Assembly (NCBI RefSeq): GCF_004683905.1
Contig: NZ_CP038438.1
Coordinates: 3,782,001 to 3,846,000 of the forward strand
Reading direction: 5' to 3'
DNA from: Pseudomonas fluorescens
GTDB taxonomy: Bacteria; Pseudomonadota; Gammaproteobacteria; Pseudomonadales; Pseudomonadaceae
Length of the DNA: 64,000 bases
The position numbers and the translations under genes were made by a program. Each line of letters opens with the position of its first letter. Position 1 is the stretch's first letter. The notes beneath the pieces are model-generated. The model had not been told where the DNA came from and did no database searches. It saw only the letters and a program-made list of their open reading frames with translations. Shown one piece after another: positions 50,905 to 60,024 of the stretch.

Positions 50905-51774
50905 ATGACCAGGCTTTCCCATCAAGATTTGCGCCGTAACTTCCGTCAATTGCTGGCTTCCGACACCTGCTACCACACCGCCTCGGTGTTCGACCCGATG
51001 TCCGCGCGCATTGCCGCAGACCTGGGTTTTGAAGTGGGGATCCTCGGCGGCTCCGTGGCCTCGCTGCAGGTGCTGGGCGCCCCCGACTTTGCCCTGATCA
51101 CCCTCAGCGAATTCGCCGAACAGGCCACCCGCATCGGCCGCGTTGCCCAGTTGCCAGTGATCGCCGACGCCGACCACGGTTACGGCAACGCCCTCAACGT
51201 GATGCGCACCATCGTCGAACTGGAGCGCGCCGGCGTCGCCGCCCTGACCATCGAAGACACCCTGCTGCCGGCGCAATTCGGCCGTAAGTCCACCGACCTG
51301 ATCTCGGTCGCCGAAGGCGTCGGCAAGATCCGCGCGGCGCTGGAAGCCCGGGTCGATTCGGAAATGGCAATCATCGCCCGCACCAATGCCGGCATTCTGC
51401 CGAATCAGGAAATCATCAGCCGCACCAAGCAGTATCAGGCCGCCGGTGCCGACGGCATCTGCATGGTCGGGGTGCAGGACTTCGATCAGCTCGAGCAAAT
51501 CGCCGAACACCTGACGGTCCCGCTGATGCTGGTGACCTACGGCAACCCGGCGCTGCGCGACGACAAGCGCCTGGCCGAACTCGGGGTGCGCGTGACCATC
51601 GACGGCCACGGCGCCTACTTCGCCGCGATCAAGGCGACCTACGACAGCCTGCGCGAACAACGCCAGATCTTCACCCAGGCCTCGGACCTGAGCGCCACCG
51701 AGCTGACGCACACCTATACCCAGCCTGAGGATTACATTCTGTGGGCGAAGGAATACATGAGCGTCAAGGAATAA
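50905..51774 (+). CDS. Oxaloacetate decarboxylase (isocitrate lyase/PEP mutase superfamily)
   Basis: A 289-aa enzyme matching the PA4872-type oxaloacetate decarboxylase (about 287 aa), which converts oxaloacetate to pyruvate and CO2. The metal site is seen in VIADADHGYGNALNVMRT and TIEDTLLPAQFGRKSTDL, and the family's LGGSVASLQVLGAPD near the N-terminus. Start ATG 50905 follows GGTGGAA. It belongs to the ICL/PEPM barrel rather than the biotin-dependent pump. It is followed by the REP cluster. Confidence 0.86.
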   Translation: MTRLSHQDLRRNFRQLLASDTCYHTASVFDPMSARIAADLGFEVGILGGSVASLQVLGAPDFALITLSEFAEQATRIGRVAQLPVIADADHGYGNALNVMRTIVELERAGVAALTIEDTLLPAQFGRKSTDLISVAEGVGKIRAALEARVDSEMAIIARTNAGILPNQEIISRTKQYQAAGADGICMVGVQDFDQLEQIAEHLTVPLMLVTYGNPALRDDKRLAELGVRVTIDGHGAYFAAIKATYDSLREQRQIFTQASDLSATELTHTYTQPEDYILWAKEYMSVKE

Positions 51775-51789
51775 GCTGCGGCCAGGTCT

Positions 51790-52165
51790 GGCCCCTTCGC
51801 GAGCAAGCCCGCTCCCACAGTGGATTTTCAGTGAACACAGCATGGGTGTTGAACACAGATCCCATGCAGGAGTGAGCCTGCTCGCGATGACGTCAGCACA
51901 TTCAACACCCATTTAGCCTGACCCGCCGCCTTCGCGAGCAAGCCCGCTCCCACAGTGGATCTTCAGTGAACACAGCAGTGGTGTTGAACACAGATCCCAT
52001 GTAGGAGTGAGCCTGCTCGCGAGGACGTCGGCACATTCAACACCCATTTAGCCTGACCCGCCGCCTTCGCGAGCAAGCCCGCTCCCACAGTGGATCTTCA
52101 GTGAACACAGCAGTGGTGTTCGGCGCAGATCCATTGTGGGAGCGAGCTTGCTCGCGAAGGCGTCA
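51790..52165. repeat. Tandem cluster of REP doublets
   Basis: Three long repeat units of ~135-145 bp. Units start with TTCGCGAGCAAGCCCGCTCC at about 51796, 51931 and 52076. Each continues with CAGTGGATCTTCAGTGAACA and ends with an opposite REP core. The second and third are nearly identical; the first has small differences. This fills the 417-base interval between the oxaloacetate decarboxylase and carboxypeptidase genes. Confidence 0.88.
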
Positions 52166-52191
52166 GTTGCAGCACCGCCAATCCGAGGGAG

Positions 52192-53427
52192 TCAGCGCTT
52201 GGCCAGTTCCATGATCATCCGCGACAACAGATAAATCCGCGGCGCCACGCTCGCCACTTCGGCGTATTCCTCAGGCGTGTGGATATTGCCGCCGACAATC
52301 CCGAAACCGTCCAGCGTCGGCGTACCCACCCCGGCGGACAGGCTGGCATCCGCCGCGCCACCACTGCCCTCTTCGGTCAGCTTGCGGCCGATCTCGCCGT
52401 AAATCCCTTGGGCCATGGCCATCAAGCGATCCGACTCCGCCGTTTGCGGCATCGGTGGCAGGCCGCGTTTGAGGCTGGTGGTGACTTCGGTTTCAGCGAT
52501 CAGCTTATCCTGCGACACTCGCGCCAGGTCTTTCTCGATCCGGTCGAACTCTTCCGGCACCGCCGCACGCACGTCAGCCTTGGCGGTGGCGTGATCCGGG
52601 ATCACGTTGGTGCGATCACCGGCCTGAAGCACGGTGAAGTTGATCGTGGTTTTCTTCGCTTCGTCGCCGAGTTTGCCCAGTTGCAGAATCTGGTGCGCCG
52701 CTTCCATCGCCGCGTTCCGCCCCAGTTCCGGCGCGACTCCGGCGTGCGCCGCCTTGCCTTTGACCTCGACCAGCGCCGTCGCGCTGCCTTTGCGCCATAC
52801 CACCAACCCATCGGCCGGACGCCCAGGTTCAAGGTTGAGGGTCACGTCATGCGCCTTGGCGGTTTTCTTGATCAGGTCGGTGGCGACGTCGGAGCCGGTT
52901 TCCTCGCTGGCGTCAAGCAGGAAGGTGATTTGCGCGTAATCCTTGAAGTCGAGGTTCTTCAGAATTTTCAGCGCGTAGATCCCGGCGACGATGCCGCCCT
53001 TGTCGTCCATCACCCCGGGCCCGTAGGCGCGGCCGTCCTTGATGTGGAACGGGCGCTCGGCCGCGGAGCCTTCCTTGAACACCGTGTCCATGTGCGCCAT
53101 CAAAAGGATTTTTGCCTTGCCGGTGCCTTTGAAGGTGGCCAGCACATGATTGGATTTTTCCGGGGTATTGGGCACCAGTTCGATGGTGGCGCCGAGCTTC
53201 TTCAGCTCATCGATGGCGATCTCGCTGACTTGTTTCAGGCCCGGTTCATAACCGGAACCGGAGTCGATGTTGACCAGCCGTTCCAGCAGTTTCAGGGCTT
53301 CGGGCTGATACTGCTCGGCATCCGCCAGCACATGCTTGTGCGGTTCGGCGAAGGCGCTGGCGGAGCTGAGGACGAGGGACAGGCCGAGGCTGGCGGCCAG
53401 CAGCGAGCGGGAAAATGAGAACGTCAT
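52192..53427 (-). CDS. Exported M20 glutamate carboxypeptidase (carboxypeptidase G2-like)
   Basis: A 411-aa zinc peptidase. The signal peptide (~7-27) ends at AFA-EPHKH. The catalytic domain shows ILLMAHMDTVFKEG (His, Asp), YGPGVMDDKGGIVAGIYAL (bridging Asp) and FLLDASEETGSD (general base Glu); the lid/dimerisation domain lies at ~215-325. The whole pattern matches Pseudomonas carboxypeptidase G2, which removes C-terminal glutamate from folates and similar compounds. Function on peptides or other N-acyl amino acids is possible. Confidence 0.9.
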   Translation of the reverse strand: MTFSFSRSLLAASLGLSLVLSSASAFAEPHKHVLADAEQYQPEALKLLERLVNIDSGSGYEPGLKQVSEIAIDELKKLGATIELVPNTPEKSNHVLATFKGTGKAKILLMAHMDTVFKEGSAAERPFHIKDGRAYGPGVMDDKGGIVAGIYALKILKNLDFKDYAQITFLLDASEETGSDVATDLIKKTAKAHDVTLNLEPGRPADGLVVWRKGSATALVEVKGKAAHAGVAPELGRNAAMEAAHQILQLGKLGDEAKKTTINFTVLQAGDRTNVIPDHATAKADVRAAVPEEFDRIEKDLARVSQDKLIAETEVTTSLKRGLPPMPQTAESDRLMAMAQGIYGEIGRKLTEEGSGGAADASLSAGVGTPTLDGFGIVGGNIHTPEEYAEVASVAPRIYLLSRMIMELAKR

Positions 53428-53528
53428 GAATCGATCCTTGTTTCGCGTCGGGGGGACTCAAACCGTACCTGACATCGACGCAAGGCTCTATACCGGATGC
53501 GACATCTCTGCGGCCGACACCGAACACT

Positions 53529-53620
53529 TGTAGGCCTTCGCCTGCTCGCGACAGCGGAGTGTCAGCCGACATCAATGCCGCTAACAGAACGCCTTCGCGA
53601 GCAAGCCCGCTCCCACAGGG
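53529..53620. repeat. REP doublet, one arm degenerate
   Basis: Right arm TTCGCGAGCAAGCCCGCTCC is intact. The left arm (TAGGCCTTCGCCTGCTCGCG) is decayed and only partly complementary. Confidence 0.75.
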
Positions 53621-53635
53621 GACGGCGGTGATAGA

Positions 53636-54709
53636 TCAGACCGAATCGAGCAGTTCCTGCTTCGGCAGATCATCACTGTTGCAGATCACCCGATTGCGCC
53701 CGCTCGCCTTGGCCTCGTACAGCGCCTGATCCGCATCATTGAGCCAACGGGTCGCGTCGCCGTGTGCCGGTTCGTAAGCCGCCAGACCAATGCTCAGACT
53801 GACCTTGAGCGCCGGGTTCTGCTCGTAACCCAGGGTGGCGAAACGCTCGCGCAAGGCTTCCATGGCCTGCGCGGCATTGAACAGCGGCAGGTCAGGCAGG
53901 ATCACGCAAAACTCGTCGCCGCCATAGCGCCCGGCGACGTCCGCAGCGCGCAGGTTCTGCTTGAGCATTTTGCTCAACTGGCGCAGCACGATGTCACCCG
54001 CCACATGCCCGTAGGTGTCGTTGATCGCCTTGAAGTGATCGATGTCGATCAACGCGATCGCTGCGCCCTGCTGCTGCCGACGGCAACGTTGAAAGGCGAT
54101 TTCCAGTTGATCCTTCCACGCGCCGTGATTGAGCAGTCCGGTGAGGCTGTCGGTGCGGCTCAGGGCCAGCAGCTCACGCTTGTGCAGGCCCAGCGTGTAG
54201 GCCTGGCGAAAGCAGATCCAGCCCAGCGCCAACGGGTACAGCATCAGCAACGGCAGACACGCGTACAGCTGCGGAGGCGAAGTTTGCGGGATGAACGCCG
54301 GGGCGAAAACCACCAGGCCGACGCCGATACCGAGGATCTGCGCCGCCAGGCCTGCGGCGAGAAAACGTAATCCGCCGATGGCGACGTTATTCATCGCCAT
54401 CATCGAAATGGTCGTGGCACTGGGCAGCGGATTGAACTGCATGGCGGCGACCCAGAAGCCGCCCATAAAGGCATCAACCAACAGATTGCGGTGTTCCGCA
54501 TGGTAAGGAACGCTGGCACGACGGGCCCATTGAAACGCCAGGTGCGGCCAGAGCAGGCCATTGCACAGCATCAACGCCCAGACCCACAGCGGCGGGTCTA
54601 GCGGGTACATCGCCGCGCTCACGCACAACAGCCCCAGCACCAGCCCGAGGGTTCGCGATGTATAAAGCCTCCTGGCCAATGAAAGTCCCTTTCCCCCCTT
54701 GTTTCGCAT
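53636..54709 (-). CDS. Diguanylate cyclase with MASE2 membrane sensor
   Basis: A 357-aa c-di-GMP synthase. The N-terminal MASE2-type region (~5-175) has five or six transmembrane helices (RTLGLVLGLLCVSAAMYPL; AIGGLRFLAAGLAAQILGIG). The GGDEF domain (~200-350) has the intact catalytic GRYGGDEFCVILPD and, five residues before it, the inhibitory I-site RAAD, so product inhibition is expected. Start ATG 54709 has GAGG upstream; GTG at 54724 is less likely. No phosphodiesterase domain. Related to AdrA/DgcC-type cyclases that promote exopolysaccharide or biofilm. Confidence 0.9.
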   Translation of the reverse strand: MRNKGGKGLSLARRLYTSRTLGLVLGLLCVSAAMYPLDPPLWVWALMLCNGLLWPHLAFQWARRASVPYHAEHRNLLVDAFMGGFWVAAMQFNPLPSATTISMMAMNNVAIGGLRFLAAGLAAQILGIGVGLVVFAPAFIPQTSPPQLYACLPLLMLYPLALGWICFRQAYTLGLHKRELLALSRTDSLTGLLNHGAWKDQLEIAFQRCRRQQQGAAIALIDIDHFKAINDTYGHVAGDIVLRQLSKMLKQNLRAADVAGRYGGDEFCVILPDLPLFNAAQAMEALRERFATLGYEQNPALKVSLSIGLAAYEPAHGDATRWLNDADQALYEAKASGRNRVICNSDDLPKQELLDSV

Positions 54710-54899
54710 AAGGGCCTCGACCACTCAACGGAACCTGCGAACACCGTCAGACGGATGTGCTGGAAGTCTAACAGGCAGCCGTTAAATAGCTATCACCGGC
54801 CAGCCGCTGAATACCGCGCCATCGCCGTCGCGCACAGGGCAAATTTTTAGCTATACCTGAAAGGACGAAAACGGAAAAACGACTATAAGAAGGAGGCCC

Positions 54900-56351
54900 A
54901 TGCAGACCTACCGAGTGTTGATCATCGGCAGCGGATTTGGCGGCCAATGTGCGGCGGTCAACTTGCTCAAGGCCGGAATCGACGATTTTCGCTTGCTGGA
55001 AAGAAGGGACTTTTTCGGCGGCACCTGGTGCCAGAACACCTACCCCGGCGCGGCGGTGGATGTGCCGTCGCCGCTGTACTCGTTGTCGTTTGCGCCATTT
55101 CCCTGGACGCAGATGTTCGCCGCCCAGGCCGAATTGCATCGCTACACCGAACACGTCATCGAGCGCTTCGGCCTGCGCGAGCGCGTGGCGCTGCAAACCA
55201 ACGTCGAACGCATCGAATGGGACGACGCCGAAAAGCGCTGGGCGGTGCATACCAGCAAGGGGATTTTTTACGCGCAGTTCGTGATCAACGCCTCCGGGCC
55301 GTTGAGCCAACCGGTAATCCCACCCTTTCCCGGCCTGGATCGCTTTCAGGGCAAGACTTTTCATACCAACAATTGGGATCACAGCTACGACTACCGCGGT
55401 AAACGCGTGGCCATCGTCGGCAGCGGCGCCAGTGCCGCCCAGGTGATTCCGGCGATTGCTGCCGAAGTCGAGCAATTGCACGTGTTCCAGCGCACGCCAC
55501 ATTGGGTGCTGCCGCGCGCCGATCGCACGTTCGGGCCTTTCCAGCGCTGGCTGCTGGGTGTCAAACCGGCGTACAAGCTGCTGCGCTGGCTGCTCTACTG
55601 GCAATTCGAAACCCGGGTTATCGCCTTCAAATATTCGAAACCGGCGATTCACCTGGTCCAGCGCCAGGCCCTGCGCTTTCTCAAGCAACAGGTGCCGGAC
55701 CCGGTATTGCGCGCAAAACTCACCCCGGACTTCACCATCGGCTGCAAGCGCATTCTGCTGTCCAGCACCTATTACCCGGCGCTGACCCGGCCCAACGTCA
55801 CGTTGCACAGCCGCGAACAAGGCATCGCCGCGCTCGATGAAACCGGGATCACCACCACCGACGGCCAGCACATCGACGTCGATCTGATCGTCTGGTCGAC
55901 CGGCTACGACGCCACCGACGGCGTGGTCTCCTACCCGGTGACCGGCAGGCACGGCGTGCAACTCAAGGATGTCTGGGCGCAGTACCCGCGCGCCTACCTG
56001 GGCACCAGCCTGCCGGACTTTCCCAACCTGTTTATCGTCACCGGGCCCAACACCGGCATCGGGCATACCTCGGCGCTGTTCATCATCGAAGCGCAGATGA
56101 ATTACATCCTCGACTGCATCCACACCCTGCAGTCAAAAGGCCTGCGCAGCATCGAAGTGCGCCCCGCAGCGGAACGTACCTACACTGCAATGATCCACCG
56201 TGAGATGGAACGCACGGTGTGGAAGTCCGGCGGCTGTCACAGTTGGTATCAGAGCAAGAGCGGTCATGTGATCGCGATATTTCCGGGCTTCAGTTTCAGC
56301 TACTACCGGTTGACCCGGACGCTGAAACCGGCTGACCACATTCTGTCCTGA
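54900..56351 (+). CDS. Flavin-containing (Baeyer-Villiger-type) monooxygenase
   Basis: A 483-aa FAD/NADPH monooxygenase. FAD motif VLIIGSGFGGQCAAVNLLKAG near residue 5; the NADPH-binding motif VAIVGSGASAAQVIPAIAAE near 170; and the FxGxxxHTxxW-like region FQGKTFHTNNWDHSYDY, close to the BVMO fingerprint. It inserts oxygen next to a ketone or oxidises heteroatoms. Start ATG 54900 has AAGGAGG upstream, a strong site. It is followed 21 bases later by an alpha/beta hydrolase, a typical ester-forming and ester-cleaving pair. Confidence 0.87.
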   Translation: MQTYRVLIIGSGFGGQCAAVNLLKAGIDDFRLLERRDFFGGTWCQNTYPGAAVDVPSPLYSLSFAPFPWTQMFAAQAELHRYTEHVIERFGLRERVALQTNVERIEWDDAEKRWAVHTSKGIFYAQFVINASGPLSQPVIPPFPGLDRFQGKTFHTNNWDHSYDYRGKRVAIVGSGASAAQVIPAIAAEVEQLHVFQRTPHWVLPRADRTFGPFQRWLLGVKPAYKLLRWLLYWQFETRVIAFKYSKPAIHLVQRQALRFLKQQVPDPVLRAKLTPDFTIGCKRILLSSTYYPALTRPNVTLHSREQGIAALDETGITTTDGQHIDVDLIVWSTGYDATDGVVSYPVTGRHGVQLKDVWAQYPRAYLGTSLPDFPNLFIVTGPNTGIGHTSALFIIEAQMNYILDCIHTLQSKGLRSIEVRPAAERTYTAMIHREMERTVWKSGGCHSWYQSKSGHVIAIFPGFSFSYYRLTRTLKPADHILS

Positions 56352-56372
56352 ACACGTAAAAGGAAGACGTCG

Positions 56373-57299
56373 ATGCTTGTGCTGTTTGTCGCTCTCGCGG
56401 TTTTCGTGGCCTGGAGCTGGTTGAGTTATCCAGCGATCGGCCATTGGTTGTACGACCTGAGCACGGCGCTCGAGGCCAAGTTGTACAAGTTGCACAAAAT
56501 CGAGGTGCCGATTGCCGAAATGACCGTCTCGACCTGGCAGGGTGGTCCCTATGAAGCGGCCAGCGCGATCCTGATGCTGCACGGCTACAGCGCCGAGAAG
56601 AATCTGTGGCTGCGCTTCGCCAGGCATTTTGTCCGCCAGTACCGGGTGATCATTCCGGACATCGCCGGTCATGGGGAAACCGGGTTCAAGGCCGGTGGCG
56701 GCTACGACATTGCGCTGCAGGCCAAGCGCATGATCCAGCTGCTGGACGTGTGCGGCGTGGAGAAAGTCCACGTGATCGGCAACTCCATGGGTGGCTACAT
56801 CGCGGCATGGCTGGCAGCAACTTACCCGGAGCGGATCGCCTCGGTGGCGCTGATCGACCCGGCCGGCGTCACTGCACCGCAGGCCAGCGACATGGAGCGC
56901 CACCTCGCCCGTGGGCATAACCCGTTCCTGATCAACTCCCGGGAAGAGTTCCGCCAGTTTTATGCGATGACCATGGCCTCGCCGCCGTGGGTGCCCGGGC
57001 TGGTGCTGGACGCCATCGCCCAGCGATACGAACGCCAGCGTGATGAACTGGAAGAGATCTTCCGCGACTTCCGCGCCAGCCCGCCGATGGAGCCGAAACT
57101 GGCCGATATCAAATGCCCGGCGCTGCTGCTGTGGGGGCGCAAGGACCGCTTGATCGACGTCAGCAGCGTGCCGGTGTGGAGCAAGGGCATCGCCAATCTG
57201 CGGGTCGAAGTGTGGGATGGTGTCGGACACATGCCGATGGTCGAACAACCGGGGAACACCGCACGGTTGTATCGGGAGTTTCTGGGCAATCAGCGATGA
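56373..57299 (+). CDS. Alpha/beta hydrolase partner of the monooxygenase
   Basis: A 308-aa hydrolase with an N-terminal membrane anchor (MLVLFVALAVFVAWSWLS). Core motifs: LMLHGYSAEKNLWLRF (oxyanion region), VIGNSMGGYIAAWLA (nucleophile Ser), an Asp in LLLWGRKDRLIDVSS and His in GVGHMPMVEQP. Start ATG 56373 follows AAAGGAAG. Coupled to the monooxygenase, it may hydrolyse the lactone or ester formed, but the ketone substrate is unknown. A palindromic repeat separates it from glcD. Confidence 0.86.
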   Translation: MLVLFVALAVFVAWSWLSYPAIGHWLYDLSTALEAKLYKLHKIEVPIAEMTVSTWQGGPYEAASAILMLHGYSAEKNLWLRFARHFVRQYRVIIPDIAGHGETGFKAGGGYDIALQAKRMIQLLDVCGVEKVHVIGNSMGGYIAAWLAATYPERIASVALIDPAGVTAPQASDMERHLARGHNPFLINSREEFRQFYAMTMASPPWVPGLVLDAIAQRYERQRDELEEIFRDFRASPPMEPKLADIKCPALLLWGRKDRLIDVSSVPVWSKGIANLRVEVWDGVGHMPMVEQPGNTARLYREFLGNQR

Positions 57300-57313
57300 G
57301 TCCCAACACTATC

Positions 57314-57448
57314 CTTGTGGAGAGGGGATTTATCCCCGATGGGTTGCGCAGCAGCCCCAGTTCCAGCACTAAGCTGAATCAGACACACCGCATTCTCTGG
57401 GTTGGGGCTGCTGCGCAGCCATCGGGGATAAATCCCCTCACCACAGGT
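57314..57448. repeat. Palindromic repeat, GAGGGGATTTATCCCC class
   Basis: Arms CTTGTGGAGAGGGGATTTAT and complement enclose GCAGCAGCCCC / GGGGCTGCTGC. Same family as at 33365-33480. It forms the interval between the hydrolase and glcD. Confidence 0.82.
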
Positions 57449-57473
57449 AATCACGTCCGCCGATGGGGTCGAA

Positions 57474-58973
57474 ATGAACATTCTCTACGACGAACGCCTC
57501 GATGGCCCGCTACCGGAGGTGAACAAGGCCGAGTTGCTGAAAACCCTGCAGCGCGCCCTCCCGGATCTCGACCTGCTCTGGCGTGAAGACGAACTCAAGC
57601 CGTACGAGTGCGACGGCCTCTCGGCCTACCGCACCACGCCAATGCTGGTGGCCCTGCCCCGGCGACTCGATCAGGTGCAGGCCCTGCTCAAGCTCTGTCA
57701 TCAACACAACGTGCCGGTGGTTGCCCGTGGCGCCGGCACCGGGTTGTCGGGCGGCGCGCTGCCGCTGGAAAAAGGCCTGCTGCTGGTGATGGCGCGCTTC
57801 AACAACATCCTGCACATCGACCCGGCGGCCCGTACCGCGCGGGTTCAGCCCGGGGTGCGCAATCTGGCAATTTCCCAGGCGGCCGCGCCATTCGGCCTGT
57901 ATTACGCGCCGGATCCGTCGTCGCAGATTGCCTGCTCGATCGGCGGCAATGTCGCGGAAAACGCCGGTGGCGTGCATTGCCTCAAGTACGGCCTGACCGT
58001 GCACAACCTGCTGAAAATCGAAGTGCTGACCATCGAGGGTGAACGTCTGACGCTGGGCAGCGACGCCCTCGATGCGCCGGGTTTCGATTTGCTGGCGCTG
58101 TTTACCGGCTCCGAAGGATTGCTCGGGATCATCACCGAAGTCACGGTCAAACTGCTGCCCAAACCGCAGGTCGCCAAAGTCTTGCTGGCCAGTTTCGACT
58201 CGGTGGAAAAGGCTGGCCGCGCCGTGGCCGACATCATCGCTGCGGGGATCATTCCCGGCGGCCTGGAGATGATGGACAACCTGGCGATCCGCGCCGCCGA
58301 AGACTTCATTCACGCCGGTTACCCGGTTGATGCCGAGGCGATTCTGTTGTGCGAACTCGATGGCGTCGAAGCCGATGTCCACGACGATTGCCTGCGGGTG
58401 CGCGAGGTCATGCTCCAGGCCGGCGCCAGCGAAGTGCGGCAGGCCCGCGATGAAGCCGAGCGCGTGCGCTTCTGGGCCGGGCGCAAAAACGCCTTTCCGG
58501 CGATTGGCCGCTTGTCGCCGGACTACTACTGCATGGACGGCACCATCCCGCGCCGCGAATTGTCCGGCGTGTTGCACGGCATCGCCCGCCTCGGCGCCGA
58601 ATACGGCTTGCGCGTGGCCAACGTGTTTCATGCCGGCGACGGCAACATGCACCCGCTGATTCTCTTCGACGCCAACCAGCCCGGCGAACTGCATCGCGCC
58701 GAAGCGTTAGGCGGGAAGATTCTCGAACTGTGCGTGCAGGTTGGCGGCAGCATCACCGGTGAACACGGGGTCGGCCGCGAGAAAATCAATCAGATGTGCG
58801 CGCAGTTCAACAGCGCTGAGCTGAGCCTGTTCCACGCGGTCAAAGCCGCGTTCGACCCGCAAGGCCTGCTCAACCCCGGCAAGAACATCCCCACCCTGCA
58901 CCGCTGCGCCGAATTCGGCGCGATGCACATTCATGCCGGACAACTGCCATTCCCCGAACTGGAGCGTTTCTGA
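57474..58973 (+). CDS. glcD: Glycolate oxidase subunit GlcD
   Basis: A 499-aa FAD-linked catalytic subunit. Together with GlcE and GlcF it oxidises glycolate (or D-lactate) to glyoxylate, passing electrons to quinone. FAD_binding_4 domain at ~50-190 shows VVARGAGTGLSGGALPL and GGNVAENAGGVHCLKYG. The C-terminal FAD-oxidase domain (~230-470) ends NVFHAGDGNMHPLILFD and GSITGEHGVGREKI with the catalytic His. Its stop overlaps the start of glcE by 1 base. Member of the operon glcDEF; glcC and glcG are not in the window on either side. Confidence 0.95.
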   Translation: MNILYDERLDGPLPEVNKAELLKTLQRALPDLDLLWREDELKPYECDGLSAYRTTPMLVALPRRLDQVQALLKLCHQHNVPVVARGAGTGLSGGALPLEKGLLLVMARFNNILHIDPAARTARVQPGVRNLAISQAAAPFGLYYAPDPSSQIACSIGGNVAENAGGVHCLKYGLTVHNLLKIEVLTIEGERLTLGSDALDAPGFDLLALFTGSEGLLGIITEVTVKLLPKPQVAKVLLASFDSVEKAGRAVADIIAAGIIPGGLEMMDNLAIRAAEDFIHAGYPVDAEAILLCELDGVEADVHDDCLRVREVMLQAGASEVRQARDEAERVRFWAGRKNAFPAIGRLSPDYYCMDGTIPRRELSGVLHGIARLGAEYGLRVANVFHAGDGNMHPLILFDANQPGELHRAEALGGKILELCVQVGGSITGEHGVGREKINQMCAQFNSAELSLFHAVKAAFDPQGLLNPGKNIPTLHRCAEFGAMHIHAGQLPFPELERF

Positions 58974-60022
58974 TGGCTGATTTCGACGCCAGCAGCGCGC
59001 TGCTCGATCAGGTCAACCAGGCCCGGGCCAACGCCACGCCGCTGAAGATTCAGGGCGGCAACAGCAAGGCGTTTCTCGGCCGCGAAGTGGCCGGTGAAGT
59101 GCTCGACGTCCGCGCACATCGCGGCATCGTGCGCTATGAACCGACCGAGCTGGTAGTCAGCGTGCGCGCCGGTACGCCGTTGCGCGAGCTGCTCGCGGCG
59201 CTCGACGCGGCCGGGCAGATGTTGCCCTGCGAGCCGCCGGCCTTCGGCGACAGCGCCACGGTGGGCGGGATGATCGCCAGCGGACTGTCCGGGCCACGGC
59301 GGCCATGGTCAGGTTCGGTGCGCGATTTTGTCCTCGGCACTCGGGTCATCACCGGGCTCGGCCAACACCTGCGCTTCGGTGGCGAGGTGATGAAAAACGT
59401 TGCCGGCTACGACCTCTCGCGCCTGTTGACCGGCAGTTTTGGTTGTCTCGGGGTGCTGACCGAAGTGTCGCTGAAAGTCCTGCCGAAACCGCGTCAATGC
59501 CTGAGCATCCGCCTCGACCTCGATTGCGCCCGGGCGCTGGCGCGGCTTGCCGAATGGGGCCAGCAACCGTTGCCGATCAGCGGCGCCTGCCATGATGGGC
59601 AAAGCCTGTATCTGCGCCTTGAGGGCGGCGAAGGCTCGGTCACCGCCGCGCATCAACGGCTCGGCGGCGAGCCGCTGGATTCGACGTTCTGGCGCGACCT
59701 GAACGAGCAACGCCTGAGCTTTTTCGACGAAGGCCTGCCGCTGTGGCGCCTGTCACTGCCGAACAATCTCGGGCCGCAGGACTTGCCCGGCCAGCAGTTG
59801 CTCGACTGGGCCGGCGCGCAACGCTGGCTGAAATCCGATCACGAGCACATTCAGATCCTCGCCCAGGAACTCGGCGGCCACGCCACCAGCTTTACCCATG
59901 GTGCCAGCGACACACCGTTCCAGCCGCTAGCCCCGGCGCTCATGCGTTATCACCGGCAACTCAAGGCGCAACTCGACCCGCAAGGGCTGTTCAACCCCGG
60001 CCGGATGTACGCGGAGTTCTAG
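58973..60022 (+). CDS. glcE: Glycolate oxidase subunit GlcE
   Basis: A 349-aa FAD-binding subunit. The FAD_binding_4 half is shorter than in GlcD: VSVRAGTPLRELLAALDAAGQ, GDSATVGGMIASGLSGPRRPWSGSVRDFVLG and GEVMKNVAGYDLSRLLTGSFG. It ends AQLDPQGLFNPGRMYAEF, the usual C-terminal signature. The start overlaps glcD's stop (TGATG); glcF starts two bases after its own stop. Confidence 0.94.
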   Translation: MADFDASSALLDQVNQARANATPLKIQGGNSKAFLGREVAGEVLDVRAHRGIVRYEPTELVVSVRAGTPLRELLAALDAAGQMLPCEPPAFGDSATVGGMIASGLSGPRRPWSGSVRDFVLGTRVITGLGQHLRFGGEVMKNVAGYDLSRLLTGSFGCLGVLTEVSLKVLPKPRQCLSIRLDLDCARALARLAEWGQQPLPISGACHDGQSLYLRLEGGEGSVTAAHQRLGGEPLDSTFWRDLNEQRLSFFDEGLPLWRLSLPNNLGPQDLPGQQLLDWAGAQRWLKSDHEHIQILAQELGGHATSFTHGASDTPFQPLAPALMRYHRQLKAQLDPQGLFNPGRMYAEF

Positions 60023-60024
60023 CC

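Noticed and set aside
51790..52165. Possible CRISPR array from evenly spaced repeats
   Set aside because: Units are ~140 bp, the spacers are shared rather than unique, and the repeats are standard Pseudomonas REP cores; no cas genes are nearby.
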